Notes: generated from the letters alone by a model not told the origin. Positions 36,463 through 46,101 are shown, numbered from the stretch's first letter. The stretch is 64,000 bases of DNA from Rhodopseudomonas sp. (GCA_016124795.1 WGNB01000056.1:1-64000); one strand, 5' to 3'. Translations and numbers: made by a program.

Positions 36463-37106
36463 TCAGCGCCCGCCTGTTCGTCGTCCGCAGCGCCGTTTTG
36501 TCCTGCTGATTTCGCGACGAATTCGTCAAGAGATTGCAGCGTGTCTTCGCCAACAACCATGGGCAACGCCGGGCGCAGATAGAGCTTGAAATTACGGCTA
36601 TCCCCCTGGTCTTCGACGCGCACCAGGCCGCGCTGACGAAAGCCCGTCAGAATGTCATGCACGCGGGTGACGGGCGGCCTTGTGCGGTGCGTGCGATCCT
36701 CATACACCTGCAATATCGTCTCGCCGTCGGCCTCGATTTCCCCGTCATCCGTAATCTCGTACTTCTTGAAAGCCTCTTCATAGTAAAGCCGCAGCACCAG
36801 GAGCAGCAGGCTCTCATCGAGCTTCATTGTTTGCCGGGGTGGAAGATCGGTCGCAAGCAAGCCAAGATATTTGTCATCCGGGCGCCCGCCGACGATGCGG
36901 TAGCCGAACGCTGCGAAGAGATTTTCGAAATACGCCCTGTGCTGAATGATCAGCTCGTAGCTGCCTTTGGAACCAAAGTCTTTTGAATATAGAAACTGCG
37001 CGCGCCAAAGATTTTGCGCGGCCTGGCGCAGACCGATTTCAAGCTGCTCCCCATTCCCTCCGGCGGAATCGCACTCATCGACAATTTTTTCGAGATCCTT
37101 CAACAT
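36459..37106 (-). CDS. jetB: Wadjet JetB, MukE/MksE-like subunit (DUF4194)
   Basis: A 215-residue DUF4194 protein, the kite-type winged-helix subunit of the Wadjet SMC complex. Recognisable parts are AAQNLWRAQFLYSKDFGSKG, the segment LLATDLPPRQTMKLDESLLLLVLRLYYEEA and the wing-like TGFRQRGLVRVEDQGDSRNFKLYL. It lies between jetA (1-nt overlap) and jetC (4-nt overlap). The acidic C-terminal tail (DDEQAGAE) is unremarkable. Confidence 0.88.
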   Translation of the reverse strand: MLKDLEKIVDECDSAGGNGEQLEIGLRQAAQNLWRAQFLYSKDFGSKGSYELIIQHRAYFENLFAAFGYRIVGGRPDDKYLGLLATDLPPRQTMKLDESLLLLVLRLYYEEAFKKYEITDDGEIEADGETILQVYEDRTHRTRPPVTRVHDILTGFRQRGLVRVEDQGDSRNFKLYLRPALPMVVGEDTLQSLDEFVAKSAGQNGAADDEQAGAE

Positions 37107-38512
37107 CAGGCGGCCCCGCTTTCAAGTCGCTCAATTCGGAAGGACTGCAGGTTGATCCAGTCGTTTTCCGTGCGGTCTGCTTCGAGCACAATGCGGTATG
37201 CGCCAATCTCTGCCTGCGCGGCGTTATCGACGAATGCAGGCAGGGAGCGGAAAGCCAGAAGCTCCTCGATGGAATCGATGGCTATGTCGGAAGAATGCAA
37301 CCCGGAACGCTCTCCTAGTTTTGTTTCGATGAAGCTGACCATCTTCGCGGGCGTAACGCGCACCATCCGATCGAAGGCTGTCGTTGCCGCAACGTAAGCC
37401 TTGAGATAGGGGTCGCGGCCTGGACGCCGGAACCGTGTTTTTTCGGGAGCCGAGCGGGGCGGTGGCGGCGTATAGAGCGCCTTTTCCGAAATCGGAAAAC
37501 CTGTGTCGGGCGCGCGCATGCGCAATTCGACTTCGCCCGTTCCGGACGCGGCGAGCTTTTCAATGATACGCGCCAAACGCTCGGCAGAGCCTTCGCCCAT
37601 CACATCCATGTAGTGCACGGTCGTGCGCACCCGCCGTTCCAGCCTGTCCCGGAAGTCCTCGATCCGGTCCATGAACGGGCCTACGTCGTCGAAGACCTGA
37701 CGGATTTTTTCGAGTTCAGTGACGACCCGTTCTTCCGCATCAGAAAGAGGCGTTCCTGCCGGGACCACGCCCTGATCAATATAGGCGCGCGCCAGCTTGC
37801 CCCGCCATGACGTGTCGTGAAGCAATTCAGCGGCGAGCGCGCTGATCTGTCGGCGATACCGGTATGGATTGTTGGATGTCTTGAGCTGCTTGTAATCGGC
37901 GATCAAAAGACCATCGACAAAGTCCCGGAAAAAAGTGCGCAGTATGGATGCCGCATTGGGATTCCCGAGGATGCGGTCTTCGATGTCGCGCATGCCCACC
38001 AGAATGCGGCGCATGCTGCGCGCGAAGCGGACGGCTGTGTCGCAGGCATTGGCCAGTCCCTGCGCCATCGTTTCCGGTTCGCGGGCCGCATAATCAAGGT
38101 TGCTTTTGACTTCGACGACGGCGCCGGCGACGCGGACCCGGCTGTTTGCGAAATCAGCAACGGCGCCGATCACCATGAATGCGTCGGGGTACATGTCTAC
38201 CAGCACCTCCCACTTTTCCTGCTCTTCAACGAGCCAGCCGGTGTTTTTCAGGCGGTTGTAGGCAACGTAATGCGCGTAGGGGCTTGGCTCGCCGTCGATC
38301 CCTTCTTCTTGCAGATCATCGGAATTGGATACGCCCGCCTCTGTCAGGGCGTTTGCGATGTGACGAAGGACTTCATCTTTCGTGGGCGTCTCAAGCACCC
38401 GGGCTGCGAAGATCCGCTCATAGAGCCGCAGCAACAATCGGGCGTAGACATGCTTCTTGGGACCGGCCAGCGGTTGAAACAGCGTTTCGGGCAGGTAGCC
38501 AAAAAGTTTCAT
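37106..38512 (-). CDS. jetA: Wadjet JetA, kleisin subunit
   Basis: A 468-residue kleisin-like protein that bridges the JetC heads. The N terminus MKLFGYLPETLFQPLAGPKKHVYARLLLRLYERIF fits the JetA/DUF5716 kind, which would make this a type II Wadjet; the subtype call is tentative. Helical N-terminal and C-terminal domains surround a linker with PPPPRSAPEKTRFRRPGRD at about 345-365. It is the first gene of the operon. The promoter lies in the divergent 222-nt gap shared with abiEi. Confidence 0.85.
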   Translation of the reverse strand: MKLFGYLPETLFQPLAGPKKHVYARLLLRLYERIFAARVLETPTKDEVLRHIANALTEAGVSNSDDLQEEGIDGEPSPYAHYVAYNRLKNTGWLVEEQEKWEVLVDMYPDAFMVIGAVADFANSRVRVAGAVVEVKSNLDYAAREPETMAQGLANACDTAVRFARSMRRILVGMRDIEDRILGNPNAASILRTFFRDFVDGLLIADYKQLKTSNNPYRYRRQISALAAELLHDTSWRGKLARAYIDQGVVPAGTPLSDAEERVVTELEKIRQVFDDVGPFMDRIEDFRDRLERRVRTTVHYMDVMGEGSAERLARIIEKLAASGTGEVELRMRAPDTGFPISEKALYTPPPPRSAPEKTRFRRPGRDPYLKAYVAATTAFDRMVRVTPAKMVSFIETKLGERSGLHSSDIAIDSIEELLAFRSLPAFVDNAAQAEIGAYRIVLEADRTENDWINLQSFRIERLESGAA

Positions 38513-38661
38513 GAGCCGCCTTCATGCGGTGCCAGTGCATTCCATTGAACGTCAGCCGGGTGGCAGCGTAAACCCGGGAAAGCGTTGGAACAATAGGAGA
38601 ACGGATTCCCGTTGGCCTCGCTGCATGCGTTGGTATGTTGAGTTTATCCAAAGACAGATAC

Positions 38662-38678
38662 GCTCAATGGGATTGAGC
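38662..38678. promoter_or_regulatory. Inverted repeat 1 upstream of abiEi (probable AbiEi operator)
   Basis: GCTCAAT-GGG-ATTGAGC is a perfect 7-bp inverted repeat. A related palindrome overlaps the abiEi start at 38728-38744. AbiEi antitoxins are known to repress their own promoter by binding inverted repeats. Confidence 0.7.
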
Positions 38679-38727
38679 AAAGTATGGTATTTTTAAACTA
38701 GCCTTCGGTTTACGAATGTGCTATTTT

Positions 38728-38744
38728 ACTCAATATGAATGAGC
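38728..38744. promoter_or_regulatory. Inverted repeat 2 over the abiEi start codon
   Basis: ACTCAATATGAATGAGC resembles repeat 1 (CTCA...TGAG arms) and contains the abiEi ATG at 38735. Binding there could block both transcription and access to the start region. Confidence 0.6.
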
Positions 38745-39583
38745 AACGGACCAGCAGGCTAAACCAGCTCGAAAAGCAGCTCCCGGAGGGGCTGCTGGTG
38801 GATTCGACGTGGATGAGCGAACACGGCTTCGCCACCAATCTGCGCAGCCATTATGTGTCCACAGGGCGTTTGGAACAGCCCGCCCGTCAGGTCTACCGCC
38901 GCCCGCGCGGCACACTGTCCTGGCAGCAGGCGGTCATATCGCTTCAGACCCTTCTCCTGCGAAATCCACTTACGGTCGGCGGGCGCACAGCCCTCGAATT
39001 GCAGGGTCACGCGCATTTTCTCAGCCAAACGCAAAAAGAGGTCCATTTGTACGGACCCAAGCCGCCTCCTACCTGGCTTAGCAAGCTCCCGCTTCAGGTC
39101 CGTTTTCATTATCACAACGACCGAACGCTTTTCCGCAACGAGCCGGTCCATTTCGGGACCACGAGTCTTGCGTGGGATGTTGCGAAGAACCGGTTGAGCG
39201 AAGCCGGAGCGGAGGCCAGTTTTACAGTCCAGCCCTGGGGGCAGTGGGATTGGCCGCTGACGCTCTCGACGCCCGAACGCGCCGTCCTCGAATTGCTGGA
39301 TGAATTGCCCGACCGGGAAACCTTCCATCAGGCGGACATGCTGTTTGGGGGGCTGGGCAATTTAAGGCCGCGCCGTCTTCAGAAGCTGCTTGGCGATTGC
39401 AAGAGCGTGAAGGTAAAGCGCCTGTTTTTCTTTTTTGCCGATCGCCACCAGCATGCCTGGCTCAAGCACGTGGACCGCAAATCGTTTGATCTGGGCAAAG
39501 GAAAGCGCATGCTTGTTAAGGGCGGGAAATACGATCCCGTCCACCAGATAACCGTGCCGGAGGATCTGAATGGCAATCAATGA
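38735..39583 (+). CDS. abiEi: AbiEi-family antitoxin/transcription factor
   Basis: A 282-residue type IV antitoxin. The N-terminal winged-helix domain spans about 1-95 (LVDSTWMSEHGFATNLRSHYVSTGRLEQPARQVYRR). The C-terminal antitoxin part has TVGGRTALELQGHAHFL and TLSTPERAVLELLDELPD. AbiEi counters the AbiEii nucleotidyltransferase and represses the operon. Two related palindromes lie upstream and over the start. The gene overlaps abiEii by 14 nt. The length suits the longer AbiEi group. Confidence 0.87.
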   Translation: MNEQRTSRLNQLEKQLPEGLLVDSTWMSEHGFATNLRSHYVSTGRLEQPARQVYRRPRGTLSWQQAVISLQTLLLRNPLTVGGRTALELQGHAHFLSQTQKEVHLYGPKPPPTWLSKLPLQVRFHYHNDRTLFRNEPVHFGTTSLAWDVAKNRLSEAGAEASFTVQPWGQWDWPLTLSTPERAVLELLDELPDRETFHQADMLFGGLGNLRPRRLQKLLGDCKSVKVKRLFFFFADRHQHAWLKHVDRKSFDLGKGKRMLVKGGKYDPVHQITVPEDLNGNQ

Positions 39584-40481
39584 GAACTACCGCCGACAGG
39601 TCACACTGCTCATCCGCACCCTGCCGTCCGTCGCGGAAGAAAAGGTCTTTGCGCTGAAAGGCGGGACAGCCATCAATCTCTTCGTCCGCGATTTGCCGCG
39701 CCTGTCGGTCGATATCGACCTCGTTTACCTGCCGGTGAAGGAGCGGGCGGAATCGCTTGCTGAAATCAGCGCCGCCTTGAAGCGCATCGCCGCACGTATC
39801 GTGAAGGCATATCCGGGAACGCGTGTTATCGAACGCATATATGAGGGCGCCGTCACAAAGCTGGAAATCCGCACCGAGGGCGTTCAGGTTCTGATCGAAG
39901 TGACGCCGGTCCTGCGCGGGACGGTCTATTCTGCGGAAACGCGCAGCGTGTCGCTGTCCGTCGAAGAAGAGTTCGGATTCGCAGAAATCCAGGTTGCTTC
40001 CTTTTCCGATTTGTATGCTGGAAAAATGGTCGCCGCGCTGGATCGGCAGCATCCGCGCGATCTTTTCGATATCCGCCAGCTTCTGGCAAATGAAGGCATC
40101 ACTGACGATTTAAGGCGCGCTTTCGTCGTGTATATGTTGAGCCACGGACGGCCGATGTTCGAAGTCCTGGCGCCGACGCGCAAGGACATATCGGACGAAT
40201 TCCTGCGCGGCTTCGAAGGCATGACGAACTTACCCGTCACGCGTGAGGAACTTGAAGAAAGCCGTGAAGCCCTCATCGCTGAAATTGTAGGCAATATGCC
40301 CGACAAGCACCGCCGTTTCATGATTTCTTTCGAGCGCGGAACGCCCGATTGGGATTTGCTCGGCGTTCCGGGCGCGGCAGATTTGCCTGCCGTGAAATGG
40401 CGGATCAAGAACCTGGACACGCTCTCAACTGAAAAGCGCGCGGCACTCGTCGCCTCTCTCGAAAAAGTCCTTAGCGACTAA
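39570..40481 (+). CDS. abiEii: AbiEii/AbiGii nucleotidyltransferase toxin
   Basis: A 303-residue toxin of the DUF1814 nucleotidyltransferase family. Its active site is VFALKGGTAINLF (about 25-37) followed by LSVDIDLVYL, with the two metal-binding aspartates, and then KLEIRTEGVQVLIEVTPV and FADLYAGKM-type sequence (FSDLYAGKMVAALDRQHPRDLFDI). Relatives add nucleotides to tRNA and stop growth, which supports abortive infection. It is translated from an ATG 14 nt inside abiEi. All key residues seem present. Confidence 0.9.
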   Translation: MAINENYRRQVTLLIRTLPSVAEEKVFALKGGTAINLFVRDLPRLSVDIDLVYLPVKERAESLAEISAALKRIAARIVKAYPGTRVIERIYEGAVTKLEIRTEGVQVLIEVTPVLRGTVYSAETRSVSLSVEEEFGFAEIQVASFSDLYAGKMVAALDRQHPRDLFDIRQLLANEGITDDLRRAFVVYMLSHGRPMFEVLAPTRKDISDEFLRGFEGMTNLPVTREELEESREALIAEIVGNMPDKHRRFMISFERGTPDWDLLGVPGAADLPAVKWRIKNLDTLSTEKRAALVASLEKVLSD

Positions 40482-40491
40482 ACCTGCGCTC

Positions 40492-43400
40492 TTAACCCTC
40501 GTCCCGGATCCATTGCGCCCGGCCAGGCCCGAAGCGGCGGATAAGAGGCCGGGCATCGCCTTCCGTGAAGACCGCAGAAAACAATCCGCCGTCGCTATCC
40601 TTTACCCGGCTGCGCAATCTTGCCAACCGCTGCCAATCGGGGGTGCATACCCACGCTTCGCCGCCTTCTTGTTCGTCGATCTCAAGCCGGTAAACGCCGT
40701 CTTCAGGCCGCTCTTGTCCTTCGGCCAGAACACGGCGGCTTTCAGCGACACGCCACTGCGGCGCTCCGCCGCTCAAGACATTGTCTCGAAAGCGCTTCCA
40801 AAGCGGCGCCGTCGCCGGAGTCGGCCACGCGCCGGAATCGGTCAATGCCGCAATCTCGTCGGTCTCAAGCCAGGTGCGCATCGTCGCGGCGTCGAAGAAA
40901 ATTGCGCCACTGTCCCGCACAGCAATCATCGCTGCCTGTCTTGAGGGTAAACCGGCTCGGATAAGCATCGACATCATCAGGCTTGGGACGCCGGTTTCCA
41001 AAGAAGCGGCGCCGCCTCCGGCGATGATATCAGACGACCAGCCAAGGGTGACACGCCGGGTGCGCAGGGCTTCCAATGCCCAAACAAGACGGTAGGAGAA
41101 GGCATCCTCAACGACGCCCATGTTGTCGGTACCGATGGTGTTTACATCGACGCCAGTCACCCAGGCCCGCAGAAGCGCTTCCCAATTGTCCGGCAGCGCA
41201 TTCTTCTTGTCAGGCACGAAGGGCCGCAAAACCAGCAAACGCCTCGCGAGGGCAACCAACGCGTCGCCAAGCGCAGTCCCATCCCCGGCAATTGACGCCA
41301 GGTCCGCCGCGTCAATCAGCGGACCCAATTCGTCGGCCATCGCATCGAGCGCGAGGCCTGCTTCAAGGCCGACACCCATGGCGAAGTGTCCGCGCCGCGA
41401 CGCGGGCGATGTCGTATTCCAGATCAGTCTCGCACGGGCCTGCAAAATGGCCTTATGCCATTGCTGCACATTGTCGGCCTCGCGCCCAATCTGCCTCGCC
41501 CACAACGAACTTTGCAGCGCTTCGTCCAGAAGGCGCGGCAAGTCGGCTGCATCGGCATCCAACGCTTCGATCAGGCCAAACACGGTGGCATCGAGCTTTT
41601 CCACCAAATGCGTGAGCGGCTCCGCATCGTCTTCCAAATCCGGCGGGTCCGGCGCATTCCACGGTTCCCGGGAGTTCGCAAGATACTCAAGCGCATCTTC
41701 ACGGCTGAGAACACCCTGTCGCATGAACCGCGCGATAATTTCCGCGACGATCTGTATCAAGCCGCTCTTCAGGGTGCGGCTTCTCGCCGAACGGACAAGC
41801 TGCCGCCATACATCCAGCCGCCATTCCTCGCCGCGATACATCACGTGGACGACAAGACCTTCGACATCGACAAAGGCCCGTCCGGCCCTTCCCGCAACAT
41901 TCGCGAATTCTTCTCCGGAAATCACTGCTCCCGACCGATGAATCGTCGGCACCAACATGACCGCCGCATTCAGGTTCAGACCTTGTGAAAGCGTTGGCGA
42001 GGCCACCGTAACCTTGATGACACCTTCGGAGAGAAGAAGCTCAAGTTCCCGAAGGAAGGGATTGGGCAATCCACCATGATGAATAGCGACGCCAATCTGT
42101 AATGCCTTCACCGCGCAATGTTCGTCGCCCAGCCATTCCCGTCCGACTTCAAGGGCGCGCGCGATGGCTGCCGGATCGTCCAGCAGATTCGGAAGATAAC
42201 CGCGCTTCACCAGATCAAGCGCGACTTCTCCATAGCCTTCCACCCAATTCGCCTGCGTCACGAACACCAGCGTCCGCTTGCCTTGCTCCGCGAATTTCCA
42301 CGCGGCCTGCATCGTCAAATCTTTCCGGTCCCGTGGCACAGGCTTCTTTTGCCGACCGAGCGGCGGCTGTTGCTCGATAAAGCGAGCGATAAAGGGTCCA
42401 TCCCGAAGGTCGAAGTTGAGCCGGGCGGCGCGACCCGTCCAAAGCAACGAGCCGAAACGCTGGCGCGTCGGCCTCCACGGGCATTTGACAGCTTCCCCCG
42501 CCTGGTCGTGCCGAATCCATGCGGTGAGGTCGTCCAGTTGCTGGCCGTCCGGCAGGATAGCCGAAAGGCACACAATGCGCCGATTCCCGGCATCCTCCCG
42601 GCGCACCAGTCTTTGAACCAATGTCTCGTAGCGAATCTCACGTTCGGTCGGGCCAATCATGTGCCCTTCATCAAGGATGATGAGACCCACGTCATTGATA
42701 ATGGCGGTATCGTTACGCAGCGCGAAATCCAGTTTTTCCGGCGTGGCGATGACGATATTGCGCGAGCGGAGCGCGTCCTGGTCGTCGGCGGAAACGCCGC
42801 TCGCGCCATACAAGGACGAAACGGTGAAACCCAAAGGCGCAAAGGTCCGGCGGAACGAACGTTCCGTCTGGGCGGATAGGGCGCGTAAGGGCGTGACAAT
42901 CAGGACCCGCAGTCCCGTCGAAAGCGTCATCAGGGCGGCAAGTTCGGCGATACGCGTCTTGCCCGCGCTTGTCGGCAGCGCGACAACAAGATCATCAGTG
43001 AGGTCCGTCGAGCGTTCCGCCGCCTCCAACTGTGAAGGCCACAGCTCAACCTCCGACGTTTTCCGGCCATACAGAGAAGCGATGAGAAGCTGGCGCAGCC
43101 CCGCATAGCTTTCTTCCCCTCCCTGCGGCGAAATAAGGGGTAGCCTTTGGTGGAGAGAATGATCCCACAAATCGCCGATAAAACCGAGGCAGAGCCGGAT
43201 AATCCACCAAAGCGGAACCGCGCCGGCTTCGCCTGAAAGCCGCAAGCCGACCGTCAGCAAATTCCTGGCCGCATCGACCAAGCGTGACTCACCCGTTTGC
43301 AGAGCGAAATCAAACCAGGCCAGGGCCCGGCAAACGGTGCTGTTTAAAATGAGTCCAAGCGCTTCCTCGGTCTCTCCCTCTTCATTTTCAAGGAGGGCGG

Positions 43401-43917
43401 TTATTGCGCCGTCGCCGTGGTCAGGATTACGAAGCCAATCCTGCGTCATTCGGCGCAGAGCGGGCATATCCCGCAGGACGAGACATTGCAGCGCGTATTC
43501 AGCGGCGTTGATATTCTGACCCTCACGCCGCGCATTGAGCAGCGAATATGCAATCGCCGAATAGCCCGCGAGGTGATACGCAGCGCTTGCTATGATCCGG
43601 TAAAAGCCGCGTTCGGCGCTTTCCGGATCGCCGTTCTGAACAAGAGATTCAAACGCGCGTCCCGCGCGCTCGAAGCCTCTTTGCGCCACGTCGGACGGGC
43701 CGCTTTCTTCTCTGAGCTTGAGCGCCGCCCGCAAGACGGAGAAGCCATATTCCGCCAGTTCGGTTTCAATATCCGCGCCCAAAGCAGGAGCGTCGTCGGG
43801 CAAGACGCCGTCTTGCCGGATCGTGGCCCAGGCCGCACCGCGATTAAGAAGCCGTCCCCTTGCTTCATCACCCGTGGCGCCGTCAAGGAAGGCCTGAAGT
43901 TCTTCAATCGTCTCCAA
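40492..43917 (-). CDS. hamB: Hachiman HamB, superfamily 2 helicase
   Basis: A 1141-residue helicase. Residues 1-290 form a helical N-terminal region. The motor has Walker A LPTSAGKT (314-321), motif II DEGH (416-419), and a second RecA domain with GVAIHHGGLPNPF and the motif VAGRAGRAFVD, as in Ski2-like enzymes. HamB binds and translocates along DNA, holding the HamA nuclease inactive until damage or phage DNA is met. It overlaps hamA by 14 nt. The length is normal for HamB. It converges with abiEii, 10 nt apart. Confidence 0.9.
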   Translation of the reverse strand: METIEELQAFLDGATGDEARGRLLNRGAAWATIRQDGVLPDDAPALGADIETELAEYGFSVLRAALKLREESGPSDVAQRGFERAGRAFESLVQNGDPESAERGFYRIIASAAYHLAGYSAIAYSLLNARREGQNINAAEYALQCLVLRDMPALRRMTQDWLRNPDHGDGAITALLENEEGETEEALGLILNSTVCRALAWFDFALQTGESRLVDAARNLLTVGLRLSGEAGAVPLWWIIRLCLGFIGDLWDHSLHQRLPLISPQGGEESYAGLRQLLIASLYGRKTSEVELWPSQLEAAERSTDLTDDLVVALPTSAGKTRIAELAALMTLSTGLRVLIVTPLRALSAQTERSFRRTFAPLGFTVSSLYGASGVSADDQDALRSRNIVIATPEKLDFALRNDTAIINDVGLIILDEGHMIGPTEREIRYETLVQRLVRREDAGNRRIVCLSAILPDGQQLDDLTAWIRHDQAGEAVKCPWRPTRQRFGSLLWTGRAARLNFDLRDGPFIARFIEQQPPLGRQKKPVPRDRKDLTMQAAWKFAEQGKRTLVFVTQANWVEGYGEVALDLVKRGYLPNLLDDPAAIARALEVGREWLGDEHCAVKALQIGVAIHHGGLPNPFLRELELLLSEGVIKVTVASPTLSQGLNLNAAVMLVPTIHRSGAVISGEEFANVAGRAGRAFVDVEGLVVHVMYRGEEWRLDVWRQLVRSARSRTLKSGLIQIVAEIIARFMRQGVLSREDALEYLANSREPWNAPDPPDLEDDAEPLTHLVEKLDATVFGLIEALDADAADLPRLLDEALQSSLWARQIGREADNVQQWHKAILQARARLIWNTTSPASRRGHFAMGVGLEAGLALDAMADELGPLIDAADLASIAGDGTALGDALVALARRLLVLRPFVPDKKNALPDNWEALLRAWVTGVDVNTIGTDNMGVVEDAFSYRLVWALEALRTRRVTLGWSSDIIAGGGAASLETGVPSLMMSMLIRAGLPSRQAAMIAVRDSGAIFFDAATMRTWLETDEIAALTDSGAWPTPATAPLWKRFRDNVLSGGAPQWRVAESRRVLAEGQERPEDGVYRLEIDEQEGGEAWVCTPDWQRLARLRSRVKDSDGGLFSAVFTEGDARPLIRRFGPGRAQWIRDEG

Positions 43918-44680
43918 GCTCGCCTGCCTCTTCGTAAATTTCGGCTATAAATGCCTGATGGTCCTCAATCCGGAGATTGACGATCGTCTGATTTCTTCGT
44001 TGGCCCAACGCCTGAAAGTCGTCGCTGAGCGCCTGCGGCGGCGCGTTTCCTGACAATGTGAACAACGCGTGGTCAACGCGGGCAGGCGGCAGCGACTTGA
44101 GCGCGACTTCGGTGCGGATTGTTCGTCCAAGCTCTTCATCATCGCCGCCCCGGTCCAGCAGTCTGTCTGCCACGAAAAGCAGTGACGTGGGCGTGCAGCG
44201 GCCATTATGCCTCTTCAAGGCTTCGCGAGCCTCCGCGATGGTACTCTTTCCAAGGACGGCTCTGCTTTTCGCCTCGCCCTTGAGAAGCCAGAGCTTGTCA
44301 TCACCGTCGTAGGCGACACCGATAAAATCATCGCCTCGCAACGCGACTTCGCGCCCGTCCTTGAAACGCATGCGCCGGACAGGGACGTTGAACCCAAGCC
44401 GTTCTTCCACCAGTTCGGATGCAAGTATCTCTCCCAAATCGCCGGAGCGGGCTTTCTTGCCACGTGGCAGCCGCTCGCGCAGGATAGCGGCGGCTCCGTC
44501 GTAGCCGAGTTCTTCGACATCCGAGGCGATGCGCTCCAGCGAGTCGTAATGAGATCGGATCGTTTCAGCGAGGCTCGCCTGAATCTTTGCGCGCCCGCCC
44601 GTCTTCTCGGTCAGTTTCCAGAATTTTTTCTTCTTATCTGCCTGCTCGCTGTTGTCGCACCATTTATCGAATAACGGCAT
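43904..44680 (-). CDS. hamA: Hachiman HamA, DUF1837 nuclease
   Basis: A 258-residue effector of the two-gene Hachiman system. The PD-(D/E)xK nuclease core is visible: Glu84 in SGDLGEILASEL, Asp117/Asp118 in LRGDDFIGV, and Glu136/Lys138 in LLKGEAKS. Once released by HamB it degrades DNA in the infected cell. A GTG at 44713 would add 11 residues; the ATG at 44680, preceded by GGGGGA, is preferred but not certain. It heads the hamA-hamB operon; the active-site residues look intact. Confidence 0.88.
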   Translation of the reverse strand: MPLFDKWCDNSEQADKKKKFWKLTEKTGGRAKIQASLAETIRSHYDSLERIASDVEELGYDGAAAILRERLPRGKKARSGDLGEILASELVEERLGFNVPVRRMRFKDGREVALRGDDFIGVAYDGDDKLWLLKGEAKSRAVLGKSTIAEAREALKRHNGRCTPTSLLFVADRLLDRGGDDEELGRTIRTEVALKSLPPARVDHALFTLSGNAPPQALSDDFQALGQRRNQTIVNLRIEDHQAFIAEIYEEAGELGDD

Positions 44681-44713
44681 CCCCTCGTATCCCCCAAAAC
44701 TTACGCCCGTCAC

Positions 44714-45079
44714 GATAACACAGAATCTACTTCCTGGGCGCGTCGGCTTTTGCCGATCGGGCTCTATTCGTCCGCCTTCGCTAAAAGCTGCGGTGGGACT
44801 TCACCGAGCCACGCTTCGCTTTGTCTCGGCCATCCGGTGACGATCCCTCACGCAGGCTGCTGAGCTTCGCGCACCGCTTTTATTCAAAGGGGCTGCGCCC
44901 CGTGCCGTCAAGGCTTCCCGCATTCGCGGCGGAAAACTCCGGGCCGTGTAGTCGCGCGTAATCGCGCTCCGGCCCGCGCCACCCCTTGTTTTCCGGCCCG
45001 TGACGGCGACTCCCCGCTCATTGCCGCTGGGCTAGCCGGTTGCATGTGCAACCCAATTCAAGACGGAAGGGGAGTTATT
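44714..45079. other. Intergenic region with palindrome GGTTGCA-TG-TGCAACC
   Basis: 366 nt between hamA and the next operon. At 45038-45053 there is a perfect 7-bp inverted repeat just upstream of the ribosome-binding site of the gene at 45080, a possible operator. I see no gene in the remainder. Confidence 0.5.
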
Positions 45080-45487
45080 ATGAGCAATTCACGTAATCAA
45101 TCCTGTGAACAGCGGGTCGCGGCCAATCTGCGCAGCCGCGTGGCCAACTTGCGCAGGCTTTGGACGGCTTATTGCGCGGGCGATGAGAGCGACGACGAGC
45201 GCTTGCATGAATACGGGCTTTCGTTCGACTATGTCCCGTCTCAAACCTTCGACGGCCAGAGGGAAGCCTATTTCCGCTACCAGCTTTCATGGGGCGGCCC
45301 CTCCGATGAATTCCGCTTCTTCGTGAATCCCGACCTTTCGCTTCACCGCGTCGAATACTGGTTCCTTGACTGGTTCGACGGGGCACACCGCGTTCTTGAC
45401 GGCAAGGATGAATCCTTGTTGCGCGACCTGTGGGATTGGTTCCGCGAATGCGGCGCGGCGGAACACGCCATGAAAGAGGCCGCATGA
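45080..45487 (+). CDS. Hypothetical protein of mobile elements
   Basis: A 135-residue soluble acidic protein (MSNSRNQSCEQRVAANLRSR...). The ATG at 45080 follows GGAAGGGGAG closely and is preferred to one at 45044. The protein has many aromatic residues, for example FRYQLSWGGPSDEFRFFV and VEYWFLDWFDGAHRVL. Similar proteins are frequent on alphaproteobacterial plasmids, but I cannot name a family. It is coupled to the next gene by ATGA. Confidence 0.7.
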   Translation: MSNSRNQSCEQRVAANLRSRVANLRRLWTAYCAGDESDDERLHEYGLSFDYVPSQTFDGQREAYFRYQLSWGGPSDEFRFFVNPDLSLHRVEYWFLDWFDGAHRVLDGKDESLLRDLWDWFRECGAAEHAMKEAA

Positions 45488-46101
45488 CACATGCCGCCCA
45501 ACTCGGCTTCGATTTGCTTCTCGCATCAGCCGACGAAGAAAACGAATTGCGCCAGCACGAGCGCCAGTGCGCCCATCTGCCCGGCACGATGCCGGAGGCC
45601 GTGCCGTTTTTTCGTGCCCTCATCGACCGGCATCATGCCGCCATGCTGGAAGGTGACGTGGACGCGGTGAGCGAACTGCGCGACGAGGCGCGGCTTCTGG
45701 CCGTGAAACTCAACCGCTACGAAGCGGGCATACTTGCCGACGACGATGCGCCGGGACGGGTTCTGGACCGCCTGACCCGCGCCGCGCCCGGCGCAGTGCT
45801 GCTCTGGGGCCAGAGCGGCCAGTTCGAAATCACGCTGGACGGCATGCGGGTCGCCATAGACATGGACGGCATGTTCGGCATCGGCGCGTCCCATATGGCG
45901 TGGCTCGGCTTCTCAGCGCACGCCGTAGACTTCCACAGGCCTTTCATCAGCGACACGGGCTATCGCAGCTTCCTTGGCTGCGGCGGCGCTTTGCTGCCGG
46001 GATACACGCCCGAAAGCTTTGCCTCTGAAATCATCGCGGCCCATATCCGCCACGGCCTGAAGGGCAGGCTCATCCCCATTAAGCCCGAATACGGCGGCTG
46101 A
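45484..46101 (+). CDS. Hypothetical protein
   Basis: A 205-residue protein (MTHAAQLGFDLLLASADEENEL...). Residues 1-95 are helical and charged. The C-terminal half contains APGAVLLWGQSGQFEITLDGMRVAIDMDGMFG and HMAWLGFSAHAVDFHRPFISDTGYRSF, which look like a folded domain. I recognise no named family. Its start overlaps the stop of the preceding gene by 4 nt, so both are probably translated together. Confidence 0.7.
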   Translation: MTHAAQLGFDLLLASADEENELRQHERQCAHLPGTMPEAVPFFRALIDRHHAAMLEGDVDAVSELRDEARLLAVKLNRYEAGILADDDAPGRVLDRLTRAAPGAVLLWGQSGQFEITLDGMRVAIDMDGMFGIGASHMAWLGFSAHAVDFHRPFISDTGYRSFLGCGGALLPGYTPESFASEIIAAHIRHGLKGRLIPIKPEYGG

